64,000 bases of DNA, from positions 62,001-126,000 of the forward strand of contig NZ_SNXZ01000005.1 of assembly GCF_004362825.1 (NCBI RefSeq), given 5' to 3'. This document shows positions 34,690-42,742 of the stretch, in pieces. The stretch's first letter is position 1; each line of letters begins with the position of its first letter. The notes under the pieces were generated by a model. That model was not told where the DNA came from. It did not search any database and saw only the letters and a program-made list of their open reading frames with translations. This DNA comes from Labedaea rhizosphaerae (GTDB lineage: Bacteria > Actinomycetota > Actinomycetes > Mycobacteriales > Pseudonocardiaceae). The translations under genes were made by a program, and so were the position numbers.

Positions 34690-35399
34690 CCAGCCGCCGC
34701 GGGGTCGAAGGCCCCGTCGTCGGCGAAGTCGTCCGCGTGGTCGTCGATGCTCGCCGTGTGTTCGGCGGGCGGTTCCTCGACCGCCGCCTCCACGGGAGCG
34801 TCCACCGGGGTGTCGTCGAACGCCGGGTCGGGCGCCGGGTCCTCGATGTGATCGGTGGCGTCCGGTGCCGGGTCGGTGACGACCTCGTGGTCGGTGTGCA
34901 CGTTGGTGGGACCGCCCTCGTTGAACGAGTCCTCGACGTTGGTCACGTCCACGTCGGTGTTCGTGCTGTGGTCGTCGACGTTGGTGGTCGTGTCGTTGTC
35001 CTGCACGGCGACGACGTTGGTGTCGTCGTCGGAGTTGAACGAGTCGATGACCGTGGTGTCCCGGTCGTCGATGTCGAGCACGTTGATCTCCCCGATCGAC
35101 GTGTGCGAGCTCGCGTCGACCTCGGTGACCTCGTAGTTGTTGTAGATGTGCTGGACGGCGTGCACCGGGTCCTCGTGGTGCCCGCCCCCGCCCCCGCCGC
35201 CACCGCCGTGCCCCGGCTTCGCGTGCACCGAGCCGTCGTCGCACATCATCAGGTGCGCGTCACGCACGTCCTGCCCGGTGACCCCGTGCAACCCGTGCTT
35301 GGCGAACGCCCCCTCGGGGTCGCGGTTGAACTCCTCCCTGGCCTTGCCGTTGTGCATCAGGCTCAGCAGGAAGTTCGCGATCTCGGATAACGCCGTCAT
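34686..35399 (-). CDS. IniB N-terminal domain protein with Asp-rich tail
   Basis: A 237-aa protein. The first ~50 residues ('SEIANFLLSLMHNGKAREEF', 'NRDPEGAFAKHGL') match the IniB N-terminal domain. A poly-Gly stretch then a long acidic, Asn/Thr/Val-rich region follow ('DDRDTTVIDSFNSDDDT'), suggesting a disordered or beta-repeat tail. Codon 4 is the rare leucine codon TTA (35388-35390), expected to need bldA-type tRNA. GGAGA precedes ATG 35399. Co-transcribed with the dynamin pair. Confidence 0.8.
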   Translation of the reverse strand: MTALSEIANFLLSLMHNGKAREEFNRDPEGAFAKHGLHGVTGQDVRDAHLMMCDDGSVHAKPGHGGGGGGGGGHHEDPVHAVQHIYNNYEVTEVDASSHTSIGEINVLDIDDRDTTVIDSFNSDDDTNVVAVQDNDTTTNVDDHSTNTDVDVTNVEDSFNEGGPTNVHTDHEVVTDPAPDATDHIEDPAPDPAFDDTPVDAPVEAAVEEPPAEHTASIDDHADDFADDGAFDPAAAG

Positions 35400-35480
35400 G
35401 TCGATCTCCTCCGTTTCCGGTGCGTGGGCGTGGCTCATGGCCGGGACGCGATCAGCGGCCCCGGCCACGGCCGGCCCCGG

Positions 35481-36107
35481 TCACACGTCGAAGTCCGCCA
35501 TCGCGTCGTCGATGCGCTCGTCGACGTCCACGTCGAAGTGGTTGTCGGCGTGCTGGTCGCTGTCCGCGTCCTGCACGGTGGTCTGGTCGGAGTCCAGGTC
35601 GTTGTCCTGGTCCGAGTCCTGGCTCGAGTCCTGGTCGCTGCTCTGGTCGGCGTCGACGTCCACGTCGGAGTCGGCGTCGCCGCCGGCGCCACCGCTCGCG
35701 TCGGCGTTGCCACCGTTGCCCGCGATCCCGCCGTTGCCACCGAAGCCGGTGCCGTCGCCACCGGCGCTGTCGCCGAAGTTGACGTTCACCTGACCGCGCT
35801 GGTCGATGTCGCCGCCGTCGCCGCCCAGGCCCAGCCCGGAACCGCCGTCGGCGCTGCCGCCGTCGCCGCCCAGGGCGATGCCGCCGTTGCCACCGTGGCC
35901 ACCGACCGTGGTGGTGTCGGTGTCGGTGTTCTGGTCCTGGTCGTTGTCGAGCACCGCGCCCTGGTCGGAGTCCTGCTCCGCGTTCTGCGGGTTGACGTTG
36001 GCCGACTCCTGCTCCTGGGCGGAGTCCTGGTCCAGCACGGACCGCAGGTCCACATCGGACACGTTGGCGAGGAACTGGCTCAAGTCGATCGGCACTGGGT
36101 TGGTCAT
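35481..36107 (-). CDS. Asp/Gln/Gly-rich repetitive protein (PGRS-like composition)
   Basis: A 208-aa low-complexity protein. The N-terminus 'PVPIDLSQFLANVSDVDL' is the only ordinary part and may be an amphipathic IniB-like helix. The centre is repeated GGNGG/GGDGG, recalling mycobacterial PGRS proteins. The C-terminal third is Asp/Ser/Gln. No signal peptide is seen. AGGAG precedes ATG 36107; an earlier in-frame ATG at 36128 is possible. First gene of the leftward envelope operon. Confidence 0.7.
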   Translation of the reverse strand: MTNPVPIDLSQFLANVSDVDLRSVLDQDSAQEQESANVNPQNAEQDSDQGAVLDNDQDQNTDTDTTTVGGHGGNGGIALGGDGGSADGGSGLGLGGDGGDIDQRGQVNVNFGDSAGGDGTGFGGNGGIAGNGGNADASGGAGGDADSDVDVDADQSSDQDSSQDSDQDNDLDSDQTTVQDADSDQHADNHFDVDVDERIDDAMADFDV

Positions 36108-36287
36108 CACGCACTCCTGATCAATCATGTTGGGGCGTAACGACTCCGCTCGGGGATCTCGTGACGCCGGCCGTCCGTTGTCGGTTCGGCTGACACCAAA
36201 GCTAGGCGGGTCAAGGCATCCCGCCATCGGGGTTGCCTCCGGTACCGCGGCGCGCGGCCCCCGGGGTGGGCACCGGCCGGACCCGGG

Positions 36288-36317
36288 CTTATAGGGGATT
36301 TCCCCGCAACCGTGCAA
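36288..36317 (-). promoter_or_regulatory. Candidate promoter of the ini-like operon with operator in the spacer
   Basis: On the minus strand TTGCAC (36312-36317) is followed after 18 bp by TATAAG (36288-36293). The spacer contains the inverted repeat GGGGA-AA-TCCCC (36294-36305), a likely operator, possibly for the LuxR-type regulator encoded on the other side. The predicted leader would be about 170 nt. Confidence 0.5.
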
Positions 36318-36389
36318 TCCGGCTGAACCGCGACGATGAATTACTCGTCTAGGGGCAGTAGTAAGCCATGTCCCGAGGAGGAGAACGAG

Positions 36390-37967
36390 ATGTCGCACCA
36401 GGTCAGCGTCGATCTCGGCGCCACCAGTACTGCCGCGGCGGTGTGCCGGGCGGGCCGGGCCGAGCTGATGCCGCTTGGCACGCGCTCAGCCTTCCTGCCT
36501 ACGGTCGCGTTCGTCAACGCGGATCGCACGGTCGCTTTCGGACAGCAAGCACAGGCGTTGGCGCCGACCGACCCGGGCCGGGTCGCGCGGCAGTTCACCC
36601 GGCGCATCGGCGACCCGACGCCCTTGCGCCTCGGCGACGCCTCCATCCCCGCGGAAGTGCTCGCGGCCCGGTTCGTCGGGCACGTCCTCGCGCAGGTCGC
36701 GGCCAAGACGGGCGGCGCGCCCACGCAGGTCGCGCTCACCCACCCGGACGCCTGGGGCAAGCACCGGCTGACCTCGCTGCGCAACGCCCTTGTCGCCCAA
36801 GGACTCGGCGCGGTCGTGTTCTTGTCGGCCGCGCAGGCCGCCGCGGAGGCGCACGCGAGCAGGATGCGGGTGCCGGCCGGCCGGGTCGTCGCGGTCGCCG
36901 ACCTCGGCGGGTCCGCGATGACGGCCACGCTGGTGCGGGCCACGCCCGACGGGCGCTTCGCGCAGGCGGGCGCACCCGAAGAGGTGGAGATCGGTGGGCT
37001 CGACCTCGACGAGGTCGTGTTCGAGCACGTGCGGGCCGCCGTCGGCCCCGCGTGGGACCAGCTCGACCCGGCCGATCCGGCGCTGGCCGCGGGCTTCGCC
37101 CGGCTACGCACCGAGTGCGAGCTGGCCAAGGAGGCGCTTTCGGCGAACACCGACGTGCAGATCCCCGTTGAGCTGCCGGGCATCGACACCTCCGTGCGGC
37201 TCACCCGCGCCGAGTTCGAGGAGCTGATCGCCCCGGCCGCCGCCGAGCTCGCCGCGGCGCTGGAACGGGTGATCGGGGACGCCGATCCCGTCGCGGTGCT
37301 GTTGGTCGGCGGCACGGCACGCATCCCCTTGCTGACCCAGGTGGTGTCGGCGCAGCTGAACCGGCCGGTCACGGTGGCCGCCGACCCGCAGGGCGAGGTC
37401 GCGCTCGGCGCGGCGCTGGCCGTGGGCCGGGTCCAGGCCCCACCCGAGGAACCGACCAAAGTGGAGGTTCGGCCGATGCCGGCCGATCCGGTGGCCCTGC
37501 CCGCGCCCGACCGGCCGCCGCTGCCCGTCGTCGTGTCGCCACCAGCGGACAAGCGAAGCGGGCGACTGTTCGGTCTCCCCCGCACCACGGTCGGCATCGC
37601 GGCCGCGGCCCTGGTCGCGACGCTGGCCGGCGGCACGATCGCGCTCGCGAGCTACTACCGCCCGTCGGGTGCGGGGGCGGACACCGGGACCAGTGTGACG
37701 TCCACAGTGGACACCACAACGCCCAGGACCACCACCAGCACGACGACGCCCGAGGAGCCGGTGACCACGACGCAGCGCCGCCGCACCACCCGGCAGGCGC
37801 CGCCCGACACCACCACGACGGACGAGACCACCACCACGACGACGGACACCACGACAACGACGACCGACGACACCACCACGACCGGCACGACGACGACCGA
37901 AGCCGCGGCACCGGAGGACCACGTCGCGCCGGTCACGGACACCGGCGGAACAACGGACGCACCATGA
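36390..37967 (+). CDS. Membrane-anchored Hsp70-like protein with Thr-rich extracellular tail
   Basis: A 525-aa protein. Residues ~1-350 are an Hsp70/actin-type ATPase domain ('VSVDLGATSTAAAVCRAG', 'VVAVADLGGSAMTATLVRA', 'AVLLVGGTARIPLLTQVV'). There is no substrate-binding domain; a Pro-rich linker leads to one membrane helix (~400-425) and a tail of ~100 residues rich in Thr repeats (DTTTT, TTTTDD). GAGGAGGAG precedes the ATG. It is coupled to the LuxR gene by a 4-bp overlap, suggesting sensing of envelope state and transfer to transcription. Confidence 0.82.
   Translation: MSHQVSVDLGATSTAAAVCRAGRAELMPLGTRSAFLPTVAFVNADRTVAFGQQAQALAPTDPGRVARQFTRRIGDPTPLRLGDASIPAEVLAARFVGHVLAQVAAKTGGAPTQVALTHPDAWGKHRLTSLRNALVAQGLGAVVFLSAAQAAAEAHASRMRVPAGRVVAVADLGGSAMTATLVRATPDGRFAQAGAPEEVEIGGLDLDEVVFEHVRAAVGPAWDQLDPADPALAAGFARLRTECELAKEALSANTDVQIPVELPGIDTSVRLTRAEFEELIAPAAAELAAALERVIGDADPVAVLLVGGTARIPLLTQVVSAQLNRPVTVAADPQGEVALGAALAVGRVQAPPEEPTKVEVRPMPADPVALPAPDRPPLPVVVSPPADKRSGRLFGLPRTTVGIAAAALVATLAGGTIALASYYRPSGAGADTGTSVTSTVDTTTPRTTTSTTTPEEPVTTTQRRRTTRQAPPDTTTTDETTTTTTDTTTTTTDDTTTTGTTTTEAAAPEDHVAPVTDTGGTTDAP
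37680..37910 (+). repeat. Low-complexity ACC/ACG tract encoding the Thr-rich tail
   Basis: Many near-tandem ACCACCACGACG units within the Hsp70-like gene encode runs of Thr with interspersed Asp/Glu. Likely surface-exposed and prone to length variation. Confidence 0.7.
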
Positions 37968-39601
37968 CCGCCCAGGTTGCCCGCGACCGCGGAATTGCGC
38001 CGTCGCGGGTGACTTCCGTGCCACAGCGACGAAACCGGCAACCAACGACGCCCGAGCGCCATCGACCAGAGCAGCACACCATGACCGTCGCGTGGACCAC
38101 CGCAAGGACCGGCATGGGAGCGCGACCCGACGACCAGCCAATCGCACCTCGAGAAGCGGGGTGCCCGAACATCGGAGAGGCCATGACCGCTGCGGGGACC
38201 GGCATGGATGCGCAGTGGGCCGATCGCGCGTGGCGCGCCGGCGACACCGCTGCCGCCATCGAGGTGGCCGACCACGTGCTCGCCACCGACACCGACCCGG
38301 ACCACCTCGCCGCAGGCGTCGCCGCGGCCGCCGCGGCCGCCGACGGCGCGCTCGGCGAGTCCGCCGACCGCTGGCGCCACGTCACCGAGGCGCTGCCCGG
38401 CGTGCCCGGCGCCCTCGCCGGGGGCCGCGCGGCGCTGGCGGCCGCCCTGATCGGCGACGCCGCGGCCGCCGACGCCGACCTCGCCGCGGCCCGCGACCTC
38501 GTCCCGGGCGCGGCCCCACGCGGGCTGACCGTGTTGTTCGACGCGGTCGAGGCGACCACGGCGGCGATGCGAGGCGAGTTCACCACCGCCGCGCGAGCGC
38601 TCGCGGGGCTCGCCGTCGCCACCGTGGCCGCCGACCCGATGGCCGCCGAGCGCTGGGACGAACTCGCCGTGGCCGTCACGATCGCCGGGGGCGCCGACCG
38701 GACCGCGGCCGACATGCTCGCCGCCCACGGCGACCAGCCGACGACCACCCGGCGGCGGCTGCTCACCGCCTGGCTCGACCTGCGTGCCGGCCGGCTGGCC
38801 GATGCCCGGGCGGGGCTCGCCGCCGCCGGCGGGACGCCGACCATGCGCCGCGACGCCGTGCTGGCCGCCGCGATCACGGTCGGGCTGGCCCGCCGCGCGG
38901 GCGACGACGAAGCCTTGCGCGCCACCTGGTACCGCGTGGTGCCGGTGATCTCGGGGGCCGACGTGGAACCGCTGCTGCTCGACGCGTGGGGTGAGCTCTC
39001 GGTCGGCGCCGCGCTCGTCTCCCCCGCCGAGTGCGCCACGATCGTCGCGTCGATGGAGACGGCCATCGCCCGCGCGGGCCGCCCGGCCTGGGCCCTCGCG
39101 GTGCACACCTGGTGGGCCGTGCAGCGCGCCGCCGCCCTGGACGAGCCGGTCGACCTGGTCGCCGACGAGTTCGACGGCTGGTTCCCGGTCCGCGCGGCGG
39201 CCGCCCGGTGCTGGGCCGTCGTGCTGAGCGGCTCGTGCGACCCGATCGCGGTCCGTGCCGCCGCTCAGGCCCTCACCGAAACCGGGCAGCCGTGGGAAGG
39301 CGCGGCGTTGTGCGCGGCGGGCGCCCGTCGCCTCGACGCCCAGGCGGCACGGGAACTGCTCGCCGCCGGCCGCGCCATGCGGGCCACGATCGTGACGGCG
39401 CGGGCGTCGGCCGGCGGACTGTCCACACGCGAACGCTCGGTGGGCGAGCTGCTGCTGGACGGGTTGACCCACAAGGAGATCGGCGCGCGGCTCTACATCT
39501 CGCCGAAGACCGTCGAGCAGCACGTGGCCCGATTACGCCAGAAGCTGCTCGCCAGCAACCGTTCCGAGCTGGTGGCCGCGCTGCGGGTCAAGTTGAGCTG
39601 A
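37964..39601 (+). CDS. LuxR-family transcriptional regulator with helical repeat sensor
   Basis: A 545-aa protein. The C-terminal ~65 residues are a LuxR helix-turn-helix ('LSTRERSVGELLLDGLTHKE', 'YISPKTVEQHVARLRQKLL'). The long Ala-rich middle resembles TPR-like helical repeats seen in large LuxR proteins, but no ATPase motif is present. Codon 524 is TTA (39533-39535), in the recognition-helix region, a rare codon expected to make translation bldA-dependent. The first ~80 residues are poorly conserved and the start may be later. Probable regulator of the divergent ini-like operon. Confidence 0.8.
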   Translation: MTAQVARDRGIAPSRVTSVPQRRNRQPTTPERHRPEQHTMTVAWTTARTGMGARPDDQPIAPREAGCPNIGEAMTAAGTGMDAQWADRAWRAGDTAAAIEVADHVLATDTDPDHLAAGVAAAAAAADGALGESADRWRHVTEALPGVPGALAGGRAALAAALIGDAAAADADLAAARDLVPGAAPRGLTVLFDAVEATTAAMRGEFTTAARALAGLAVATVAADPMAAERWDELAVAVTIAGGADRTAADMLAAHGDQPTTTRRRLLTAWLDLRAGRLADARAGLAAAGGTPTMRRDAVLAAAITVGLARRAGDDEALRATWYRVVPVISGADVEPLLLDAWGELSVGAALVSPAECATIVASMETAIARAGRPAWALAVHTWWAVQRAAALDEPVDLVADEFDGWFPVRAAAARCWAVVLSGSCDPIAVRAAAQALTETGQPWEGAALCAAGARRLDAQAARELLAAGRAMRATIVTARASAGGLSTRERSVGELLLDGLTHKEIGARLYISPKTVEQHVARLRQKLLASNRSELVAALRVKLS

Positions 39602-39602
39602 C

Positions 39603-39639
39603 GGCAAAGGCGCCGCGTGTCGTCCGCGGCGCCCTTGCC
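39603..39639. terminator. Bidirectional hairpin terminator
   Basis: GGCAAAGGCGCCGCG (39603-39617) pairs with CGCGGCGCCCTTGCC (39625-39639) at 14 of 15 positions around a 7-nt loop. It separates the convergent LuxR and DUF6542-like genes. Confidence 0.75.
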
Positions 39640-39666
39640 TCGACAACCCGAAGGCAACCCAGCGGG

Positions 39667-40005
39667 TCAAGCTCTTCTGTTTCGGCCCAATCGCAACCGC
39701 ACCAGCACGATCAACCCCACGGCGGCCATCGTCGCCGCCAGGTACGGGAACACCGTCGACAGCTGCGCCACCGCACCGAGGAACGACTGCCCGAACAAGA
39801 GCGTCGCCACGGCGATCGCGGTCACGATCAACGGCGGCTGCGCCACGACCGTGAAGAACGCCGACCGGTTCGCCGCGATCGCGGCCAGCACGCAACCGGC
39901 CACCACCGCCGCGGGGAAGTATGGGCCACCGACCAGGCCACCGACGCCGGCGACCGCCGTCGCACCGGCGGCCACCGCCCACCACGGCAAGCCTTTAGTT
40001 GACAC
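39667..40005 (-). CDS. DUF6542-like small membrane protein
   Basis: A 112-aa protein beginning 'GLPWWAVAAGATAVAGVGG', with three to four membrane helices and a basic C-terminal end ('VRLRLGRNRRA'). This matches the DUF6542 domain found widely in actinomycetes near cell-division or envelope genes; function unknown. GTG 40005 overlaps the stop of the LCP gene by 11 bp, so the two are coupled. Confidence 0.7.
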   Translation of the reverse strand: MSTKGLPWWAVAAGATAVAGVGGLVGGPYFPAAVVAGCVLAAIAANRSAFFTVVAQPPLIVTAIAVATLLFGQSFLGAVAQLSTVFPYLAATMAAVGLIVLVRLRLGRNRRA

Positions 40006-41209
40006 AGGGCACCTCACTGGCATCGATCGGGTGTTCGTCGGCGGTCTGGTTGATGCGCTGCACGACGACGGAGCTCTTGCCCTTCTTCGGTGGCTCCGGC
40101 TTCCCGGTCCGGCCCGAGCCGGTCGAGCTCTGGTGGTCCGCCAGCAGTTCCTGGACGAAGGAGCGCACCTGCGCCGGGTCGACCTCGACGGCGCTGCCGT
40201 CGTACGGCGTGGGCAGGTCGGGGCGGATCGTCGGGATGGTGAAGAAGCGGACCCGGTCACCGGTCAGGCTCTGCAGTTGCTGCGCGAACGAGACCAAGTC
40301 CCAGTTCTTGTCCAGCACCACGGCGTTGGTCAGCGAGTCGACGAGGCTGGTCACCTTGCCGGGGTCGGTGAGCGTGCCCGCGCTGAAGATCCGGTTGGCC
40401 AGCCCGGCCAGGAAGGCCTGCTGGCGGCGCACCCGGTCCAGGTCACCGCCCGGCAGGCCGTGCCGCTGCCGGACGAACTTCAACGCGTCCACGCCCTTCA
40501 GCGTCTGCTTGCCCGCCGGGAAGTACGCGCCGGAGTACTTGTCGTGCACGGACTCGTTCAGGCAGACCGGCACGCCGCCGACGGCCTTGGTGATCTCGCT
40601 GAACCCGTAGAGGTTGATCTCCGCGTAGTGGTCGACGCGCAGCCCGGTCAGCGCCGTCACGGTGGCGATCAGGTTGCGCCGCCCGGCCGTGGTGGCCTGC
40701 TTCTCGGCGTCGGCCTGGCCGACCCCGTTGTTCAGCAACTCGGTCAGCTTCGCGTTCTTCGCCCGCGCGTAGGCCGAGTTGAGCTTGTGCGTGCCGAAGC
40801 CGCCCGCGATGTCCACATAGGAATCCCGGGGCAGCGAGACAGCGAACGCGTGCTTGGTCGGGTCGGCCGGGATGTGCACGACCATCATCGTGTCGGTGTT
40901 CTGCTCGCCGTCGGCGTTGCCCGCGCGCAGTTCGTCCAGCACCTCGCGGGAGAGCGGGTGCCCGTGCGCGTCGGTCCGGCTGTCCACGCCGACCAGCAGG
41001 ATGGTGGTGTCCTCGGCCGGGCGCGGCGCCAGCGTCGGCGACCCCGGCGGCATGGGCACCCCTTGGTCACCGGCCACGATCACGTCGTCGGTGACCAGGT
41101 TGTCCACGGCGCGGTGGTAGGTGTAGTAGCCGAACGCGATCGCGCCGAAGAGCGCCGCCGACATCGTGACGACGACCGTGCGAGCGGTCCAGCGCAAGGT
41201 CTTGTTCAT
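39995..41209 (-). CDS. LytR-CpsA-Psr (LCP) family cell-wall ligase
   Basis: A 404-aa protein: short cytoplasmic N-terminus, one membrane helix ('VVVTMSAALFGAIAFGYY'), then the LCP domain with 'ILLVGVDSRTDAHG', 'NTDTMMVVHI', 'AVSLPRDSYVDI' and 'GVDALKFVRQRHGLPGGDLD RVRRQQ' (the Arg cluster). LCP enzymes transfer polyprenyl-linked glycopolymers to peptidoglycan. It overlaps the deacetylase gene by 4 bp. The C-terminal tail is Lys/Pro-rich. Confidence 0.9.
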   Translation of the reverse strand: MNKTLRWTARTVVVTMSAALFGAIAFGYYTYHRAVDNLVTDDVIVAGDQGVPMPPGSPTLAPRPAEDTTILLVGVDSRTDAHGHPLSREVLDELRAGNADGEQNTDTMMVVHIPADPTKHAFAVSLPRDSYVDIAGGFGTHKLNSAYARAKNAKLTELLNNGVGQADAEKQATTAGRRNLIATVTALTGLRVDHYAEINLYGFSEITKAVGGVPVCLNESVHDKYSGAYFPAGKQTLKGVDALKFVRQRHGLPGGDLDRVRRQQAFLAGLANRIFSAGTLTDPGKVTSLVDSLTNAVVLDKNWDLVSFAQQLQSLTGDRVRFFTIPTIRPDLPTPYDGSAVEVDPAQVRSFVQELLADHQSSTGSGRTGKPEPPKKGKSSVVVQRINQTADEHPIDASEVPCVN

Positions 41210-41970
41210 CTGAGGTAGTCCGTCAGCAGGGCGGGCCGCAGGTGGTCGTGCCTGGCTTGGGCCAGGAACGCCGCGACGTCGCGGTGGAAGCTGTGCCGGA
41301 AGTGCATGAGCACGATCGAGCCGGGCCAGAAGTGGTGCGACCCGGCGTAGGCGATGTGCCCGTCGTTGATCTCGCAGTCCCAGTGCACGTCGTACTTCGC
41401 GCCCGCCGCGGCCGCCGCCGCCAGCGTGTTCTTGTCGACGTTGCCGTACGGTGCGCGGAACAACGTCGGGCGCTTGCCGAACTTCCTGGCGTAGAAGTCC
41501 GACACCGGGCCGATCTCCGCCCGCTGCGCGGCGAGCGGCATGCCCTTGAGGTTCGGGTGGGTGGCGGTGTGGTTCTCGATCGCGCCGCCGGTCTCGTCGC
41601 GCAGCCGGCCGAAGAACACGGCGTCCGCGTCGACGTACTGCTTGGTCAGGAACATCGTCGGCCTGATGTGCGCCTGCTTGAGCACGGTGATCATGGACGG
41701 GTCGCGCACGGCGCCGTCGTCGATGGTCAGGAACACCACCCGGTCCTTGGTCTCGACGTCGAAGACCGTCTTGGCCGGGACCACCTTCGGCTTGGGCCGG
41801 GCGGCCGGGCGCACCGTCGGCGCGGGCGGCAGTGGCACCCAGGCGGACCCGGCCGCGACTGGGGTGTTGCCGGGAACCACCTGCGGGACGACCAGTGCCG
41901 CGAGCGCCGCCACGAACGCGGCCGACGCGGCGAATCCCCGATAGCGGAACCGAGCCGAGCGGTGGATCAT
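41206..41970 (-). CDS. Secreted polysaccharide deacetylase (NodB homology)
   Basis: A 254-aa protein with an N-terminal membrane/signal segment and a CE4 domain. Motifs: 'VVFLTIDDGA' (catalytic and metal Asp), 'ENHTATHPNL' (His-x3-His), 'LFRAPYGNV' (RxPY) and 'GSIVLMHF'. It likely deacetylates peptidoglycan or a wall glycopolymer. The signal segment may not be cleaved. Operon with the LCP and DUF6542-like genes, divergent from the two-component cluster. Confidence 0.88.
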   Translation of the reverse strand: MIHRSARFRYRGFAASAAFVAALAALVVPQVVPGNTPVAAGSAWVPLPPAPTVRPAARPKPKVVPAKTVFDVETKDRVVFLTIDDGAVRDPSMITVLKQAHIRPTMFLTKQYVDADAVFFGRLRDETGGAIENHTATHPNLKGMPLAAQRAEIGPVSDFYARKFGKRPTLFRAPYGNVDKNTLAAAAAAGAKYDVHWDCEINDGHIAYAGSHHFWPGSIVLMHFRHSFHRDVAAFLAQARHDHLRPALLTDYLR

Positions 41971-42046
41971 GTCTCCCCCAGACGATCGTGTCGAACCCCT
42001 CGTCTGCGACCGTATGGACGGATTCCGGCTGGCAGCCGTCGGTCAC

Positions 42047-42087
42047 GTAACAGCCACCCCGCAGGTGTCCCGCGGCCGTGTAACAGC
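42047..42087. promoter_or_regulatory. GTAACAGC repeats in the divergent region
   Basis: GTAACAGC occurs at 42047-42054 and 42080-42087, exactly 33 bp apart (three helical turns), between the deacetylase and lipoprotein starts. They could bind the OmpR-type regulator encoded downstream. Inference only. Confidence 0.4.
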
Positions 42088-42152
42088 GGCGCGCTCGCGG
42101 GTGGCCGGACCAGGTCCGACGTGGTGTGCTGGGCCCCGGAGAGGAGTGGCGG

Positions 42153-42737
42153 ATGGGTCGCGCGGCTGTGGGGGCGGGTTGCTGCGCGCTGCTCGTGCTA
42201 CTCGTGCTGCTCGCCGGCTGCGCCACCACCGGCGGCGTCCAGCTGGCCGGGCCCGCCGCCCAGGTCAAACCGCCACCGACCTCGACGCCGCTGCCCAAGG
42301 GCACGCCGCCGTCGGAGGACGCGGTCGCCGTGCTGCGGGCCGACCCCAAGCTCAACGCCAAGATCAAGAGCACCCTGGTGCCCTGCGAGGACGGTCACTA
42401 CCCGATCGACGACCGCTACAGCGACCTCACCGGCGACGGGGTGGCCGACCTGATCGTCACGCTCATCCCCTGCCTGGTGGTGGCCAAGCAGTCGGCCGCG
42501 GTGACCGCCCGGACGCTGCCCGGCTACGCCGCCTACATCTACAACATCAAGACCCACCCGGCGGTGCGGATCTTCACCTCCGAGGACGGCGGCGTGGAGG
42601 TCGTCCCCGAGTCCGACCGGATGTTCGCCGTGGTGCACAGCCGCTACCTCGTCAGCGACGACCCGTGCTGCCCCACCGACCAGTCGTTCCAGCTCTACCG
42701 GTGGAACGGCGCGAAGTTCGTCGAGACGAAGAAGTGA
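42153..42737 (+). CDS. Lipoprotein preceding a two-component system
   Basis: A 194-aa protein with a lipoprotein signal peptide ending in 'LLVLLAGCA' (Cys ~24), followed by a Pro-rich linker and a compact domain with several Cys ('STLVPCEDGHYPI', 'VSDDPCCPTDQSFQLYRW'). Not a family I can name. GAGGAG precedes ATG 42153. The gene order lipoprotein, OmpR regulator, kinase is like cseA-cseB-cseC of streptomycetes, in which the lipoprotein tunes an envelope-stress sensor; homology to CseA itself is not evident. Confidence 0.74.
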   Translation: MGRAAVGAGCCALLVLLVLLAGCATTGGVQLAGPAAQVKPPPTSTPLPKGTPPSEDAVAVLRADPKLNAKIKSTLVPCEDGHYPIDDRYSDLTGDGVADLIVTLIPCLVVAKQSAAVTARTLPGYAAYIYNIKTHPAVRIFTSEDGGVEVVPESDRMFAVVHSRYLVSDDPCCPTDQSFQLYRWNGAKFVETKK

Positions 42738-42742
42738 GCCCC

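Noticed and set aside
32908-34851. 647-codon plus-strand frame opposite the IniA-like gene
   Set aside because: It reads through in the complementary frame of a gene with clear GTPase motifs and has no domain of its own.
37680-37910. Apparent short repeats like a CRISPR array
   Set aside because: The repeats are in-frame Thr codons in a coding sequence, with no regular spacers.
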